Counted from the stretch's first letter, positions 33,128 to 42,774 are shown. The stretch is DNA of 64,000 bases from JAEUIX01 sp964611125 (GCA_964611125.1 CAZSZO010000018.1:1-64000), one strand, 5' to 3'. Notes: a model not told the origin generated them from the letters alone. Made by a program: numbers and translations.

Positions 33128-34345
33128 CTACGCCGGCTTGGGCGCCTTGTAGAAGGGCAGCTTCACGATCTTGCCGCTCAGCCGATCCTTGCCCGTGTCG
33201 ATCTCGACCCCGGCGCCCTCCGCCGCGAGGTCCTTGCCGACATACGCCATCGCGATGGGGTAGCCCAGCGTGGGGCTCGGGCACCCGCTGGTGACCTTCC
33301 CCGCCGGGCGATCGTTGATCAGCACCGGCATCCCCTGGCGGGGGCACCGCTTCCCTTCGATGGCCACACCCACCAGCTTGGCCGCGGGCCCGCCGGCGTC
33401 GCGCGTCCGCTTGAGCGCCTCCATCCCGATGTACGCCTCGCCCTTGCCGTCGCCGTCCTGGTCCTTGTCAATCGCGATGGCGAAGTCAAGACTGGTCCCC
33501 AGGGCGCTCGTCTCTTCAGTCAGCTCGTGCCCGTACAGCGGCATGCCCGCCTCAGTCCGCAGCGTGTCGCGGCAGCCCAGCCCCGCCGGCTTGATCAGCG
33601 CATCGGGCTTGCGCGGGTCCACATCCTTCAAGAGCATCTTCATCGCCATGCCCACCATCAACGCGGGCAGGATCACCTCGACGCCATCCTCGCCGGTGTA
33701 CCCCGTCCGGCTCACCGTCAGCTTCATGATCAGCAGGTTCTTCACCGCGAAGGTGTACCGCTTCAGCCCGGGGATCTCCTTGCTGAAGCCGCTCACGAAA
33801 TTGATCACCTTCGGCCCCTGCACCGCGATCATCGCGGTGTCAAAGGTCTGATCCTTGATCGTGCACGCCAACTGGCCCGCCCCGCGGACGCGCTCGAAGT
33901 GGGCCAGCATCTTCTCCCGGTTGCTGGCGTTCACCACCACCAGAAAGTCGTCCTCCTCCATGCGGTAGACGATCACGTCGTCCATGATGCCGCCCGCCTC
34001 GTTCAGCACCAGGCCGTAGCGGCACTGACCCTGCTTCATGTCGTGGATCCGGCGCGTGCAGACCCGCTCCAGCAGCCGACGCGCGTGCCGCCCGTGCACC
34101 CGCACCCGGCCCATGTGCGACACATCGAACATCCCGCCGCTGTTGCGCACCTGGTGGTGCTCGTCCTGCACCAGGCCCGTGCCCCCGGGCGGCCCGTAGC
34201 TGATCGGCATGTCCCACCCGGCGAAGTCCACCATCTTCCCACCGGCGTCGAGGTGGTGCTGGTACAGCGGTGTGCGATGGCCCACGCGGTTGGTCCCCTG
34301 CTCTCTGGTGCCGGATCCGCGGGCGCAATCCCCGCGTCGGGCCAT
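33128..34345 (-). CDS. gcvT: Aminomethyltransferase (glycine cleavage T protein)
   Basis: 405 residues. Takes the aminomethyl group from the H-protein lipoyl arm, releases ammonia and forms methylene-THF. Seen: RTPLYQHHLDAGGKMVDFAGWDMP near the N-terminus (in parts), NSGGMFDVSHMGRVRV, YTGEDGVEVILP with the catalytic Asp region, PAGLGCRDTLRTEAGMPLYGHEL (in parts) and SPTLGYPIAMAYV. The first 20 residues of the chosen ATG start are not conserved, so a later start near 34290 is possible. No gcvH or gcvP in the window, and no glycine riboswitch: only 15 bp separate it from the PilZ gene upstream. Confidence 0.93.
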   Translation of the reverse strand: MARRGDCARGSGTREQGTNRVGHRTPLYQHHLDAGGKMVDFAGWDMPISYGPPGGTGLVQDEHHQVRNSGGMFDVSHMGRVRVHGRHARRLLERVCTRRIHDMKQGQCRYGLVLNEAGGIMDDVIVYRMEEDDFLVVVNASNREKMLAHFERVRGAGQLACTIKDQTFDTAMIAVQGPKVINFVSGFSKEIPGLKRYTFAVKNLLIMKLTVSRTGYTGEDGVEVILPALMVGMAMKMLLKDVDPRKPDALIKPAGLGCRDTLRTEAGMPLYGHELTEETSALGTSLDFAIAIDKDQDGDGKGEAYIGMEALKRTRDAGGPAAKLVGVAIEGKRCPRQGMPVLINDRPAGKVTSGCPSPTLGYPIAMAYVGKDLAAEGAGVEIDTGKDRLSGKIVKLPFYKAPKPA

Positions 34346-34360
34346 GATAGCCGGGGCCCT

Positions 34361-34756
34361 TCACCCCACCGGACCCAGGCCCAGCGTCGCCAGCCCCTCC
34401 TGAAACACCTTCGCCCCGGGCGGCGGGGCAAACTCGATCCCCACCTTGTGCTGCCCCCCCTCCACGTACTCCACGTTCCGCACCACGCCGAACATCGCTT
34501 TCTTCCGGCCGCCGATCGCCAGCACCACCAGCACCCGCCGCTCCTTGATGATCGGCCGGCGCGTCACGATCGCCACCCCGGACCGGCTCAGGTCCGACAC
34601 CACGCATTCCACCCCCAGGCCGATCATGCTCAACTCGTCCACCTCGTGGACCGCGCCGGGCGCCCGCATCGGCGCCCGCTCATGCTTCCGCGCTGCCGGG
34701 CCCCCCGCCGCCCTCGCGATGGGCTTGCTTTCTGTCGCGTCCATGGTCGACTCCAT
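34361..34756 (-). CDS. PilZ-domain protein
   Basis: 131 residues from ATG 34756 (34744 is also possible). The pattern is that of a PilZ domain: an N-terminal basic stretch (RKHERAP), then CVVSDLSRSGVAIVTRRP (compare the D/N-x-S-x-x-G motif of c-di-GMP binders) and GVVRNVEYVEGGQHKVGIEF at the end. The first Arg-rich RxxxR motif is only partly matched, so nucleotide binding is uncertain. It sits between panC and gcvT on the same strand, with 15 bp to gcvT, probably in one transcript. Confidence 0.75.
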   Translation of the reverse strand: MESTMDATESKPIARAAGGPAARKHERAPMRAPGAVHEVDELSMIGLGVECVVSDLSRSGVAIVTRRPIIKERRVLVVLAIGGRKKAMFGVVRNVEYVEGGQHKVGIEFAPPPGAKVFQEGLATLGLGPVG

Positions 34757-34805
34757 CACGCAGGGCCCAAAACGTTCAAAATTGCCCCCGTGGCAGGTAT
34801 CGGCC

Positions 34806-35687
34806 TCAGCCGCCACCCGATTGAGGCTCAGGCCACGCCGCGTTATCGATCAACCGCACCGATCCCACCTCCGCCGCGATCAACGCCCGATAGCTTCGCC
34901 CCGCCAAGGCCCCACCGGCCACCGGCTCCAGTGTCGCCGCGTCACGCACCACGGCGTACTCGGTTCGGACGCCCGCCGAGTCCAGCTCGCGCCGCATGGC
35001 CCGTTCCGCCGACTCCACCGTCCCCTCGGCCCCCGCCGCCCGCAGCGCCCGCGAAAGGGCCAGCGCCCGCCCCCGCTCCTCCGGCGCCAAAAAACGGTTC
35101 CGGCTGCTCATCGCCAGCCCGCCAGCCTCGCGCACCGTCGACTCCGGCACGATCTCAACCCCCAGCCCCTCCTGAACCGTCATCGCCCTGACCACCTGCA
35201 ACTGCTGCCAGTCCTTTTCCCCGAACACCGCGGCGCCCGGCCGGCATAGCTCAAACAACCGCTTCACCACCTGGCACACCCCCGCAAAGTGCCCCGGGCG
35301 AAACGCATCCTCGAGCCCCGGCCGCACCGCCACCAGCGGCAGCACGCCCTTCCATGCCTGCACCCCATCCGGGTACACGTCCTCCACGCCCGGCGCGAAG
35401 ACCGCGCTCGCCCCCGCCGCGGCGCACAGCCGCACATCGGCGTCCAGCGTCCGCGGGTAGCGCTCGAGGTCCGCAGGGTTGTTGAATTGCGTGGGGTTCA
35501 CGAAGATCGTCACCACGCACCCGCCCGCGAATCCGCGCCGGTCCGCTTCGACCCGCCCCCGGCGCACCAGCGTTGCGTGGCCCTCGTGAAGCGCCCCCAT
35601 CGTCGGCGCCAGCACGAGCCGATCCCGCACCCCCGGTCGGCCCAGGAACCCCTCCAGCTCAGCCCGGGTCCGCAGCACCTGCATCAC
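34806..35687 (-). CDS. panC: Pantothenate synthetase
   Basis: 293 residues. ATP-dependent condensation of pantoate with beta-alanine. Seen: the HIGH-type motif LAPTMGALHEGHATLVR, VVTIFVNPTQFNNPADLERYPRT (in parts), FRPGHFAGVCQVVKRLFELC (in parts), FGEKDWQQLQVVRAM and the KMSKS-like GLAMSSRNRFL. The start ATGATG overlaps the stop of the upstream aminopeptidase gene (ATGA). No panB or panD beside it. Confidence 0.96.
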   Translation of the reverse strand: MMQVLRTRAELEGFLGRPGVRDRLVLAPTMGALHEGHATLVRRGRVEADRRGFAGGCVVTIFVNPTQFNNPADLERYPRTLDADVRLCAAAGASAVFAPGVEDVYPDGVQAWKGVLPLVAVRPGLEDAFRPGHFAGVCQVVKRLFELCRPGAAVFGEKDWQQLQVVRAMTVQEGLGVEIVPESTVREAGGLAMSSRNRFLAPEERGRALALSRALRAAGAEGTVESAERAMRRELDSAGVRTEYAVVRDAATLEPVAGGALAGRSYRALIAAEVGSVRLIDNAAWPEPQSGGG

Positions 35688-38608
35688 CCGCCCCCTCCGC
35701 CACTCCCCGCCCCGCCCCCGGCCCCACCCGCCCCCACCGGCAGCGGCCTGCCCCGCTTGAAGCCCCGCATGGGGTCTCGCTTGGGCTTCACCGGCGGCGG
35801 CACGGCCGCCTTCGGAGTTTCGGCCCCCGCCCCCGTCACGGCCTGCCCCGCCTCGGCCTTGCGGCCAATCGCCTCATCAAGGTCCTTGAGACACTGCGTC
35901 GCCATCGCCCGGTCGGCCCGCGAGAGCGACTCGCGCTCCACGCTCAGGATCAGCGGCCGCGCCTGCTCATCACCCAGCGCTGCCAACGCCTCGCACGACG
36001 CCTTGCGCATCCGCTGCTCGCTGTCGCGGATCCCCGCCATCAGCATCGCCATCACGCCATCCGGGTCGTGCCGGTGCAGGCGCCCCAAGGCCGCGATCGC
36101 CGCAGCCCGAGTCCGCGACAGATTCCCCGGCATCGCCGCGGCCAGGGCCGGGGCGAGCCCCTCGCGCCGATCAAGCTCCGCCAGCACCTCCAGCGCCGTT
36201 TGGCGCACCGCGTCGTGCTGCGAGGTCTGGCGCGTCGCCGCGAGGATCACCGGCGTCTGGTCCTCGGCCTTCATCAGGCCCAGGCCCGCCAACGCCGCCG
36301 TGCGCACGACGTAGCTGCCCGGCTCCTCCACCCGCCCGGCGAGCTCGCGGATCACCCGCCGTCGCAGCGACTTGTCGCTCTGCGAAGTGGCGCTTTGCGC
36401 AAGGCCCGCCACCACCGCCGACCGCGTCGCGTTCGATTGCAGTTGATCCATCCGCCCCGCCAGCGCCAGCAGCCGCTCGGTCCGCCCCAGGAAACCCAGG
36501 CCCGCCGCCGCCTCCCCGCCGCTCCCGTTCGGCCCGCCGTCGCCGAGCACCCGCGCCGCCAGCGCCTCCTCGACCCGGGCCTCGAAACCCGGCTGCGCAG
36601 GCGTGCTCCAGTCCGTGATCGCCTCGATGGCCTGCAGCCGCGCCGCCACGGTGGGCCCCTGCTCGAGCTGGGCCAGCCAGCGCTCCAGCGGCTGCTCCAC
36701 CCGGATCTCCGCCAGAACCGCCACGCGCGGGTCCACCGCCACCACCTCAGGCTGTGAGGGAAGCACCAGCTCCGCCTGTCCGCTGCGCCCGTCGAGCGCC
36801 ACCACCACGCTCCCCCACGCCCCGCCAGCCCTCACGGCCACCGGCACATCGAGCGTGAACGCCGGGTTCCAGCCGTCGAGGGGCTGCGTCTGCTCGACGC
36901 CGATCCGCAGAGTCCTGCTCGACTCATCCCACACCGGCTTGACGCTCAGGCGGGGCGTCCCCGGGCGGAAGCACCACTGCTCGAAGAACTCCTCCAGGCT
37001 CTGGCCGCTGACCTCCTCCATCGTGCGCATCAGATCCGCCGTCTCGGCCGTCTTGAACGCCCGCCGCTGCACATACGCCCCGACCGCCAGGCGGAAGTTC
37101 TCCTCCCCCAGCTTCTCACGCAGCATGTGCAGGACCAGCGCCCCCTTGCCGTAGGGGTTCGACGCGCGCCGGAAGACCTCCCACGGGTGGGCGTACTCCT
37201 TGCTGCACATGCCTGGCCGGAACGGCGCCGGCGGCGGGTCGCTCTGGTCGGCGGCGACGATCCGGCGGCGCGTCTCCCACAGGGCCTTGAGGTACGCGTC
37301 GTCGCCGTCGCGGTGCTGCATCCACAACTGCGTGCAGAAGGTCGCGAACCCCTCATTGAGCCAGATGTGCTCCCACGAGTTGCACGTCACCAGGTCGCCG
37401 AACCACTGGTGCGCCAGTTCGTGCGAGATCAGCCCGTCCAGGTCGCCGTCGCGCCGGGCGATGTCGTCGAACACCGCCGTGTCGTAGAGCGTCGTCGCCG
37501 AGGTGTTCTCCATCCCCCCGGAGCCGAAGTTGTGCACCACGAGCTGCGCATACCGCTCCCACGGGTACGGCTGGCCTGTGAACTCCGAGAAGAACTTCAT
37601 CATCGCCGGCGTCCGGCCGAATGTGGCGATGGCGTCCTCCCGCCGGCCGGGCGGGGCGTAAACCTCCGCCAGCCACCCCCCTGCTCCCGCCCCCTGTCCC
37701 GCCCCTGCTCCCTCCGTCCCTCTGAGCGTGATCACGTCGAACTTGCCCACCACAAGGCTCGCCAGATAGGGAACGTGCGTCCCCGCCAGCACCCAGTGGA
37801 ACTCCTCCTGGGCGCCGAGCTCCTTCCGCTCCTTCAGCAGCCCGTTGGATGAAACCTGGTACCCCCTGGGCGCCCGCACCCGCACCTCCTGCCCCATCCG
37901 CACGTTTGGGAAATCATGGCAGGGAAACCAGAAGTGGTTGCTCTCCGGCTGCCCCTGGCTGTGCAGCTGCGCCGGGCGCCCCGGCCACGCGGGCGACTCG
38001 GGCGTCCAGATCAGGCCCTCAGGCGGGTCGGTCAGCGCATAGTCGATCACCACCTGGGCCGTCTGGTCCGCCCTCAGAGCCGGCGCGAACTCGATGCTCA
38101 GGCTCTCGCCCTCATGGGTGAAGCTCACCTTTGACCCCGCGCCGCCCCCAAGCCGCACCCCGAGGATTGACATGCTCGCCTCAGGCCCGGCCCGGAGCGT
38201 CAGACGGGGCAGATCGTTCCCCGTCGGCGTCAGCTCGTAGGTGCACACGCCCTTGAGCCGGCGCACGTTCATGTCCGGAATGTCCAGATCCAGCGTCATC
38301 CGCTCGTACCGCACAAACGGGTGCGGCGGGTAGTTCCGCAGGTCGCGCCCCAGGGCCTCGTCAAAGCTGCCCGCCCGGGTCCGCTCGGGGCCAACAGTCC
38401 GCCGGACCTGCGCGGCCTCTCGCCGGGCCTCCTGGCACGCGCACGCGCCGAAGCGATCGACTCCCCGCAACCCCATGCCATCGACCGCCCGCGTACTGGC
38501 CCGCCCATCGGCGCCCAGCGCGACCGCCGCGAGGCAGGCTGCGGCCAGCCACGCCGCCGCCCGGCTCACCCACCGTCGTCCCGCCACGTTCCTGGTCAGC
38601 GTGTTCAC
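35684..38608 (-). CDS. M1-family aminopeptidase with C-terminal HEAT-like repeats
   Basis: 974 residues with an N-terminal hydrophobic segment (about 16-33), so probably exported. The zinc site is HELAH at 396-400, with Glu419 as third ligand in WLNEGF; the exopeptidase motif GGMENTSATT lies just upstream (normally GAMEN). After the catalytic region, residues about 660-920 form helical HEAT-like repeats (RTAALAGLGLMKAED, VRQTALEVLAELDRREG, AAAIAALGRLHRHD, RKASCEALAALGDEQAR), then a Pro/Gly-rich tail. It removes N-terminal residues from peptides. Overlaps by four bases with the second M1 gene upstream and with panC downstream. Confidence 0.92.
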   Translation of the reverse strand: MNTLTRNVAGRRWVSRAAAWLAAACLAAVALGADGRASTRAVDGMGLRGVDRFGACACQEARREAAQVRRTVGPERTRAGSFDEALGRDLRNYPPHPFVRYERMTLDLDIPDMNVRRLKGVCTYELTPTGNDLPRLTLRAGPEASMSILGVRLGGGAGSKVSFTHEGESLSIEFAPALRADQTAQVVIDYALTDPPEGLIWTPESPAWPGRPAQLHSQGQPESNHFWFPCHDFPNVRMGQEVRVRAPRGYQVSSNGLLKERKELGAQEEFHWVLAGTHVPYLASLVVGKFDVITLRGTEGAGAGQGAGAGGWLAEVYAPPGRREDAIATFGRTPAMMKFFSEFTGQPYPWERYAQLVVHNFGSGGMENTSATTLYDTAVFDDIARRDGDLDGLISHELAHQWFGDLVTCNSWEHIWLNEGFATFCTQLWMQHRDGDDAYLKALWETRRRIVAADQSDPPPAPFRPGMCSKEYAHPWEVFRRASNPYGKGALVLHMLREKLGEENFRLAVGAYVQRRAFKTAETADLMRTMEEVSGQSLEEFFEQWCFRPGTPRLSVKPVWDESSRTLRIGVEQTQPLDGWNPAFTLDVPVAVRAGGAWGSVVVALDGRSGQAELVLPSQPEVVAVDPRVAVLAEIRVEQPLERWLAQLEQGPTVAARLQAIEAITDWSTPAQPGFEARVEEALAARVLGDGGPNGSGGEAAAGLGFLGRTERLLALAGRMDQLQSNATRSAVVAGLAQSATSQSDKSLRRRVIRELAGRVEEPGSYVVRTAALAGLGLMKAEDQTPVILAATRQTSQHDAVRQTALEVLAELDRREGLAPALAAAMPGNLSRTRAAAIAALGRLHRHDPDGVMAMLMAGIRDSEQRMRKASCEALAALGDEQARPLILSVERESLSRADRAMATQCLKDLDEAIGRKAEAGQAVTGAGAETPKAAVPPPVKPKRDPMRGFKRGRPLPVGAGGAGGGAGSGGGGG

Positions 38609-40482
38609 CGCTCACCCCCTTCGCCCGCCAGTTTCGTGCGGATCTTGATCATCGCCGCGTTGCTCAATTGCGGGTCGACCAGCACCCGACTCGGCTGCCT
38701 GGGCAGGCGGAAGCTCGCCCCGGCGGTCCGCCGATCGGTATCCACCCAGAACCAGCGACCGTCGGGCTCGCCCTCAAGCTCCACCCACACCGGCGCCCGC
38801 ATCGCGAACGCCGGATTGTCCGCGTCGATCTTCTGCGTCTGCTCGAGCGTGACGCTCAGCATCCGGGCCTGCTCATCCCACCGCAGATCCACCGACACGC
38901 GGGGCAAGCCCGTCCGCCGGCACCACTGCTGAAAGAACCGCTCCAGGCTCTGGCCGCTGACCTCTTCGAGCACGCGCCGGTAGTCATCAGTGTCGGCCAC
39001 GCCATGCCGGAAACGCTCGATGAACAGCTTTGTCCCCCTGCGGAAGACCGCCTCACCCAGCCGCTCCCGGAGCATGTGCAGCACCAGGGCGCCCTTGCCG
39101 TAGGGGTTGTCGGCTTTCTCAAACGTCTCATCGGCCAGGGCATACCGGTTGCAGACCATCGGCACGCCCGTCGGCATCGGCGCCCGGCTGCGGCCCCCGA
39201 TCTCCCGGATCGCGCCCTGCACCCGGTCGAGATACGCATCCCGCCCCTGGGTGTGCTCGGTCCACAGCCACTCCGCCAGCGTCGCCCAACCCTCGTTCAG
39301 CCACAGGTGGTCCCACGAGCGGCAGGTCACGAGGTCCCCCATCCACTGGTGGCACAACTCGTGCACGATCAGGTCGTCGGCGTCGCCCGGCCGCCCGCTC
39401 ACCTCGCCCTCGGCCAGCGTTGTCGCCGAGGTGTTCTCCATGCCCCCCCACCGGAAGTCGCGCACCAGCACCTGGGCGTACTTGGCCCACGGATACGGCT
39501 CACCGAAGTACTCCTCCAGGTGCCTCACCATCGCCGGCGTGTTGCGGAACATCGCCGCCATCTTCTCCCCCGTTCCGGGCTCGCAGTACACCGGCATCCA
39601 GAGGCCGGGCCGGGCCGACTGCTCCCCGCCCACGTCCACGATGTCGAACCTGCCCACCACCATGGTGACCAGATACGCCGAGTGCGGCTGGTCCTGCAAC
39701 CAGTGGAACCGCACCCTTCCGCCCCCGACCGCCTCCTGGCTCACCAGCTTCCCGTTCGACAGCACCACGTTCCCTTCGGGGACCGTCGCCACCAGCTCAG
39801 TCGTCAGCTTGTCATGCGGAAAGTCGTGGCACGGGAACCAGTACCGGTTCCAGTCAGCCTGGCCCTGCGAATACACCATCGGCGCCCGCTTCGCCTTGCC
39901 ATCCTCCTTCCGCGCCGGGATCCACAGGAGCCCAGCGGAGTTCTTGGTCATGTTCTCCCCGGCATACTCGATCCGCACCGAGACCGTCTCGCCACGGGCC
40001 GCCGGGGTCGCCAGCGTGATCGCCAGCGTCCGCTCACCGCGTCGGTACGCCGCCGGCCGCCACGCACCGACCACCTTACCCCCCTCACCCCCCTTGCCCC
40101 CGTTGTCTTCCCCAACCCCCGCCCGCACGCTCACCGACCTGATCGTCAGGCTCGCCGCGGCGTCCAGCGGCAGCTCCGCTCGGGTCCCCCCCACCGCTTT
40201 GGCCGTGATGGTCGCCACCCCGGTCAGCTCGGGCCTGTCCATGTCAGGAATGTCGATCTCCAGCCGTGAATGCACCATGTCAAAGGGCTGATCCGGGGGC
40301 CACTGGTTCGTCGCCCGGCCCGTGCCCTGGTCGATGCGCGGGTCGGCCTTGGGCTCCGGCGGCTGCGCCCAGCCCGGCGCCGCCGACCCGATCGTCAGGC
40401 TCGCCGCGAGCGCCGCCGCCAGCAGCGTTCCGCCGGCCGTTCTTCGAGCCGCCCCGCCCGTCTTCCGCGATTGTGCGCCCAT
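38605..40482 (-). CDS. M1-family aminopeptidase, shorter paralogue
   Basis: 625 residues with a signal-like N-terminus (LLAAALAASLTIGSAAPGWAQ, in parts). Zinc site HELCH at 374-378 with Glu397 in WLNEGW; GGMENTSATTL is present. The layout (QPFDMVHSRLEIDIPDMDRPEL beta domain, in parts, then the catalytic domain, ending after SGQSLERFFQQWC and a short beta domain) matches the first two-thirds of the neighbouring 974-residue enzyme, but the HEAT-like region is missing. A tandem duplication followed by divergence is likely. The stop overlaps the next gene (ATGA), so both are translated from one message. Upstream, 158 bp separate it from the divergent pyrG. Confidence 0.92.
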   Translation of the reverse strand: MGAQSRKTGGAARRTAGGTLLAAALAASLTIGSAAPGWAQPPEPKADPRIDQGTGRATNQWPPDQPFDMVHSRLEIDIPDMDRPELTGVATITAKAVGGTRAELPLDAAASLTIRSVSVRAGVGEDNGGKGGEGGKVVGAWRPAAYRRGERTLAITLATPAARGETVSVRIEYAGENMTKNSAGLLWIPARKEDGKAKRAPMVYSQGQADWNRYWFPCHDFPHDKLTTELVATVPEGNVVLSNGKLVSQEAVGGGRVRFHWLQDQPHSAYLVTMVVGRFDIVDVGGEQSARPGLWMPVYCEPGTGEKMAAMFRNTPAMVRHLEEYFGEPYPWAKYAQVLVRDFRWGGMENTSATTLAEGEVSGRPGDADDLIVHELCHQWMGDLVTCRSWDHLWLNEGWATLAEWLWTEHTQGRDAYLDRVQGAIREIGGRSRAPMPTGVPMVCNRYALADETFEKADNPYGKGALVLHMLRERLGEAVFRRGTKLFIERFRHGVADTDDYRRVLEEVSGQSLERFFQQWCRRTGLPRVSVDLRWDEQARMLSVTLEQTQKIDADNPAFAMRAPVWVELEGEPDGRWFWVDTDRRTAGASFRLPRQPSRVLVDPQLSNAAMIKIRTKLAGEGGER

Positions 40483-40640
40483 GGTCGCCCCTTGCCGGCC
40501 GGGTCGACCGGCCAGGCCCGAGCATATGGCAAGCCGCCCCGCCCCGTTGCGTTACTGGACGCGAGCGCTCAATCTCGCGGCCTCGCCCCCGTCGAGGCGC
40601 AGGCGCTTCCCCTTCGCGCTGGCGCGGCTTACACTGTCTC

Positions 40641-42593
40641 ATGCCCGACCAACGCACCCACCCCCTCCCGCGTCGGATCGCCTCGGCCTACTCATCCCGC
40701 CCCGACTTTGACGAGGCCGGCGACCTCGACGACGAGTCCACCGAGTCGTGCATCAGCGGCTCGCTCCTCTCCGCCGCCGCGTCCACCTCCGCCACCGAGT
40801 TCTACTCGCCGATTCCCCCGGGCTACCGCAAGGGCTATCCCAAGTACGTCATCGTCTTCGGCACAGTCATGAGCGGCCTGGGCAAGGGCATCTTCGCCGC
40901 CAGCGTCGCCAAGCTTCTCAAGGACAAGGGCCTCGTCGTCGCCCCGATCAAGCTTGAGGGCTACCTCAATATCGACGCCGGCACCCTCAACCCCTACCGG
41001 CACGGCGAGGTCTTCGTCCTCGACGATGGCACCGAGTGCGACATGGACCTGGGCACCTACGAGCGCATGCTCGACCAGGACCTCTCCAAGCGCAACTTCA
41101 CCACCTCCGGCCAGATCTACTCCGAGATCCTCGACCGCGAACGCCGCGGCTCCTATCTCGGGCGCGACGTGCAGATGATCCCCCACGTCACCGGCGAGGT
41201 GAAGCGGAAGATCCGCGAGCTCGCCCTCAGGGGCGACGGCGCCCGCCCCGCCGACGTGGTCTTCGTGGAGGTCGGCGGCACCGTGGGCGACTACGAGAAC
41301 GCCTTTTACATCGAGGCCCTGCGCGAGCTCGCCTTCGAGGAGGGTGAGCACTCAGCCTGCTTCGTCGCCCTGACCTATGTCATCAAGCCCGAGACGCTCG
41401 GCGAGCAGAAATCCAAGCCCGCCCAGCTCGGCATCAAGCGCCTCATGGAGGCCGGCATCCAGCCAGACCTCATCGCCTGCCGCGCCACCGACCCAGTCAC
41501 CGACAACGTCCGCGAGAAGATCGCGATGTTCTCAAACGTCCCCCTGCGGCGGTGCTTCAGCATGCACGACCGCCCCAGCATCTACACCATCCCAGACGAG
41601 ATGCGCGAAGTCGGCCTCGACCGCGAGATCCTCTCCCTCCTCCGCCTGCACGAACGCGTCGACGCCGCCCAGGAGGACCGCGCCCGCGAACGCTGGTCGG
41701 GCTTCGTCCGCAAACTCACCGCCCCCAAGTCCAGGGCCATCTCCCTCGGCATCACCGGCAAGTACGCCCACCTGCGCGACGCCTACGCCTCCATTGACAA
41801 GGCCATCGAGCACTGCGGCGCCCACCTCGCCGCCGATGTCGCGCTCCGCTGGATCGACACCACCGACGTCTCCGAATCCGTCGTCGAGGCCAAGCTCAAG
41901 GGCCTCGACGCCGTCATCGTCCCGGGCGGCTTCGGCGCCCGCGGCGTCGAAGGCAAGATCGCCTGCGTCCGCTACTGTCGCGAGCGCCACGTCCCCTACC
42001 TCGGCATCTGCCTCGGCTTCCAGGTCGCCGTCATCGAGTTCGCGCGCAACGTCCTCGGCCTGCTCGACGCCACCAGCACCGAGTTCGATCCCCGCACCCC
42101 CCACCCCGTCATCAGCGAGTTGCCCGAGCAGAAACGCATCGAGGGTCTGGGCGGCTCCATGCGGCTGGGCGCCCAGGACGTCCTGATCCGCCCCGGCTCC
42201 ATCGCCCACTTCCTCTACGGGGCCCAGCCGGTTCGTGAACGCTTCCGCCACCGCTACGAAGTCGACCCCGCCTACGCACCCCGCCTCGAGCAGGCTGGCC
42301 TCATCTTCTCCGGCCGCCACCCCTCCCAGCCCATCATGCAGGTGCTCGAGCTTCCGCAGTCCGCCGGGCCGGGCGGCATCGCCCACCCCTTCTTCCTCGC
42401 AGGACAGTTCCACCCGGAACTCACCGGCCGTCCACTCCGCCCTCAGCCCATGTTCATGGGGCTGATCGCCGCAGCCATCGCCCGCAAGCACGTTGCCGAG
42501 GGCGGCTCCCTGGACGAATTGCTCGCCGAGGACCCCCTCCACCGCTGGCTCCGCCGCGGCGCCGGGGCCGCCGAGCACCACCAGACCGCCTGA
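40641..42593 (+). CDS. pyrG: CTP synthase, divergent subtype with N-terminal extension
   Basis: 650 residues from ATG 40641. Makes CTP from UTP, ATP and glutamine. The synthase domain starts only at about residue 69 (KYVIVFGTVMSGLGKGIFAAS), after an acidic Ser-rich extension. Usual signatures are altered: GGVVSSLGKG reads FGTVMSGLGKG, and DPYINVDPGTM reads EGYLNIDAGTL; PYRHGEVFVLDDGTECDMDLG is conserved (in parts). The amidotransferase triad is intact: Cys457 in YLGICLGFQ, His591 and Glu593 in GQFHPEL. The C-terminus is about 30 residues longer than usual. It is divergent from the aminopeptidase genes. Confidence 0.93.
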   Translation: MPDQRTHPLPRRIASAYSSRPDFDEAGDLDDESTESCISGSLLSAAASTSATEFYSPIPPGYRKGYPKYVIVFGTVMSGLGKGIFAASVAKLLKDKGLVVAPIKLEGYLNIDAGTLNPYRHGEVFVLDDGTECDMDLGTYERMLDQDLSKRNFTTSGQIYSEILDRERRGSYLGRDVQMIPHVTGEVKRKIRELALRGDGARPADVVFVEVGGTVGDYENAFYIEALRELAFEEGEHSACFVALTYVIKPETLGEQKSKPAQLGIKRLMEAGIQPDLIACRATDPVTDNVREKIAMFSNVPLRRCFSMHDRPSIYTIPDEMREVGLDREILSLLRLHERVDAAQEDRARERWSGFVRKLTAPKSRAISLGITGKYAHLRDAYASIDKAIEHCGAHLAADVALRWIDTTDVSESVVEAKLKGLDAVIVPGGFGARGVEGKIACVRYCRERHVPYLGICLGFQVAVIEFARNVLGLLDATSTEFDPRTPHPVISELPEQKRIEGLGGSMRLGAQDVLIRPGSIAHFLYGAQPVRERFRHRYEVDPAYAPRLEQAGLIFSGRHPSQPIMQVLELPQSAGPGGIAHPFFLAGQFHPELTGRPLRPQPMFMGLIAAAIARKHVAEGGSLDELLAEDPLHRWLRRGAGAAEHHQTA

Positions 42594-42622
42594 CCGCGCC
42601 GGAACACGCTGCTCTCACGCTT

Positions 42623-42667
42623 GGCCGGCCCGCGCCTGGCTGGCCCGCGCCTGACTGGCCCGCGCCA
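42623..42667 (+). repeat. Three tandem copies of a 15-bp unit
   Basis: Units at 42623-42637, 42638-42652 and 42653-42667, consensus GGCTGGCCCGCGCCT, each with one to three differences. They lie in the 181-bp spacer between pyrG and the zinc-ribbon gene. No gene or convincing RNA structure is seen in the rest of that spacer. Confidence 0.8.
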
Positions 42668-42774
42668 CACGCCCGCCGGGCGCCGGTGTCAGCTGTCCGG
42701 GTGCCGATTCGCGCCCAACTTTGCAACTCCCGCGCTCGCATCTCGGCCCACGCGCGGTATCCTTTGCGCTGTCC

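Noticed and set aside
34346..34360. Glycine riboswitch upstream of gcvT
   Set aside because: Only 15 bp lie between gcvT and the upstream PilZ gene, with no room for an aptamer.
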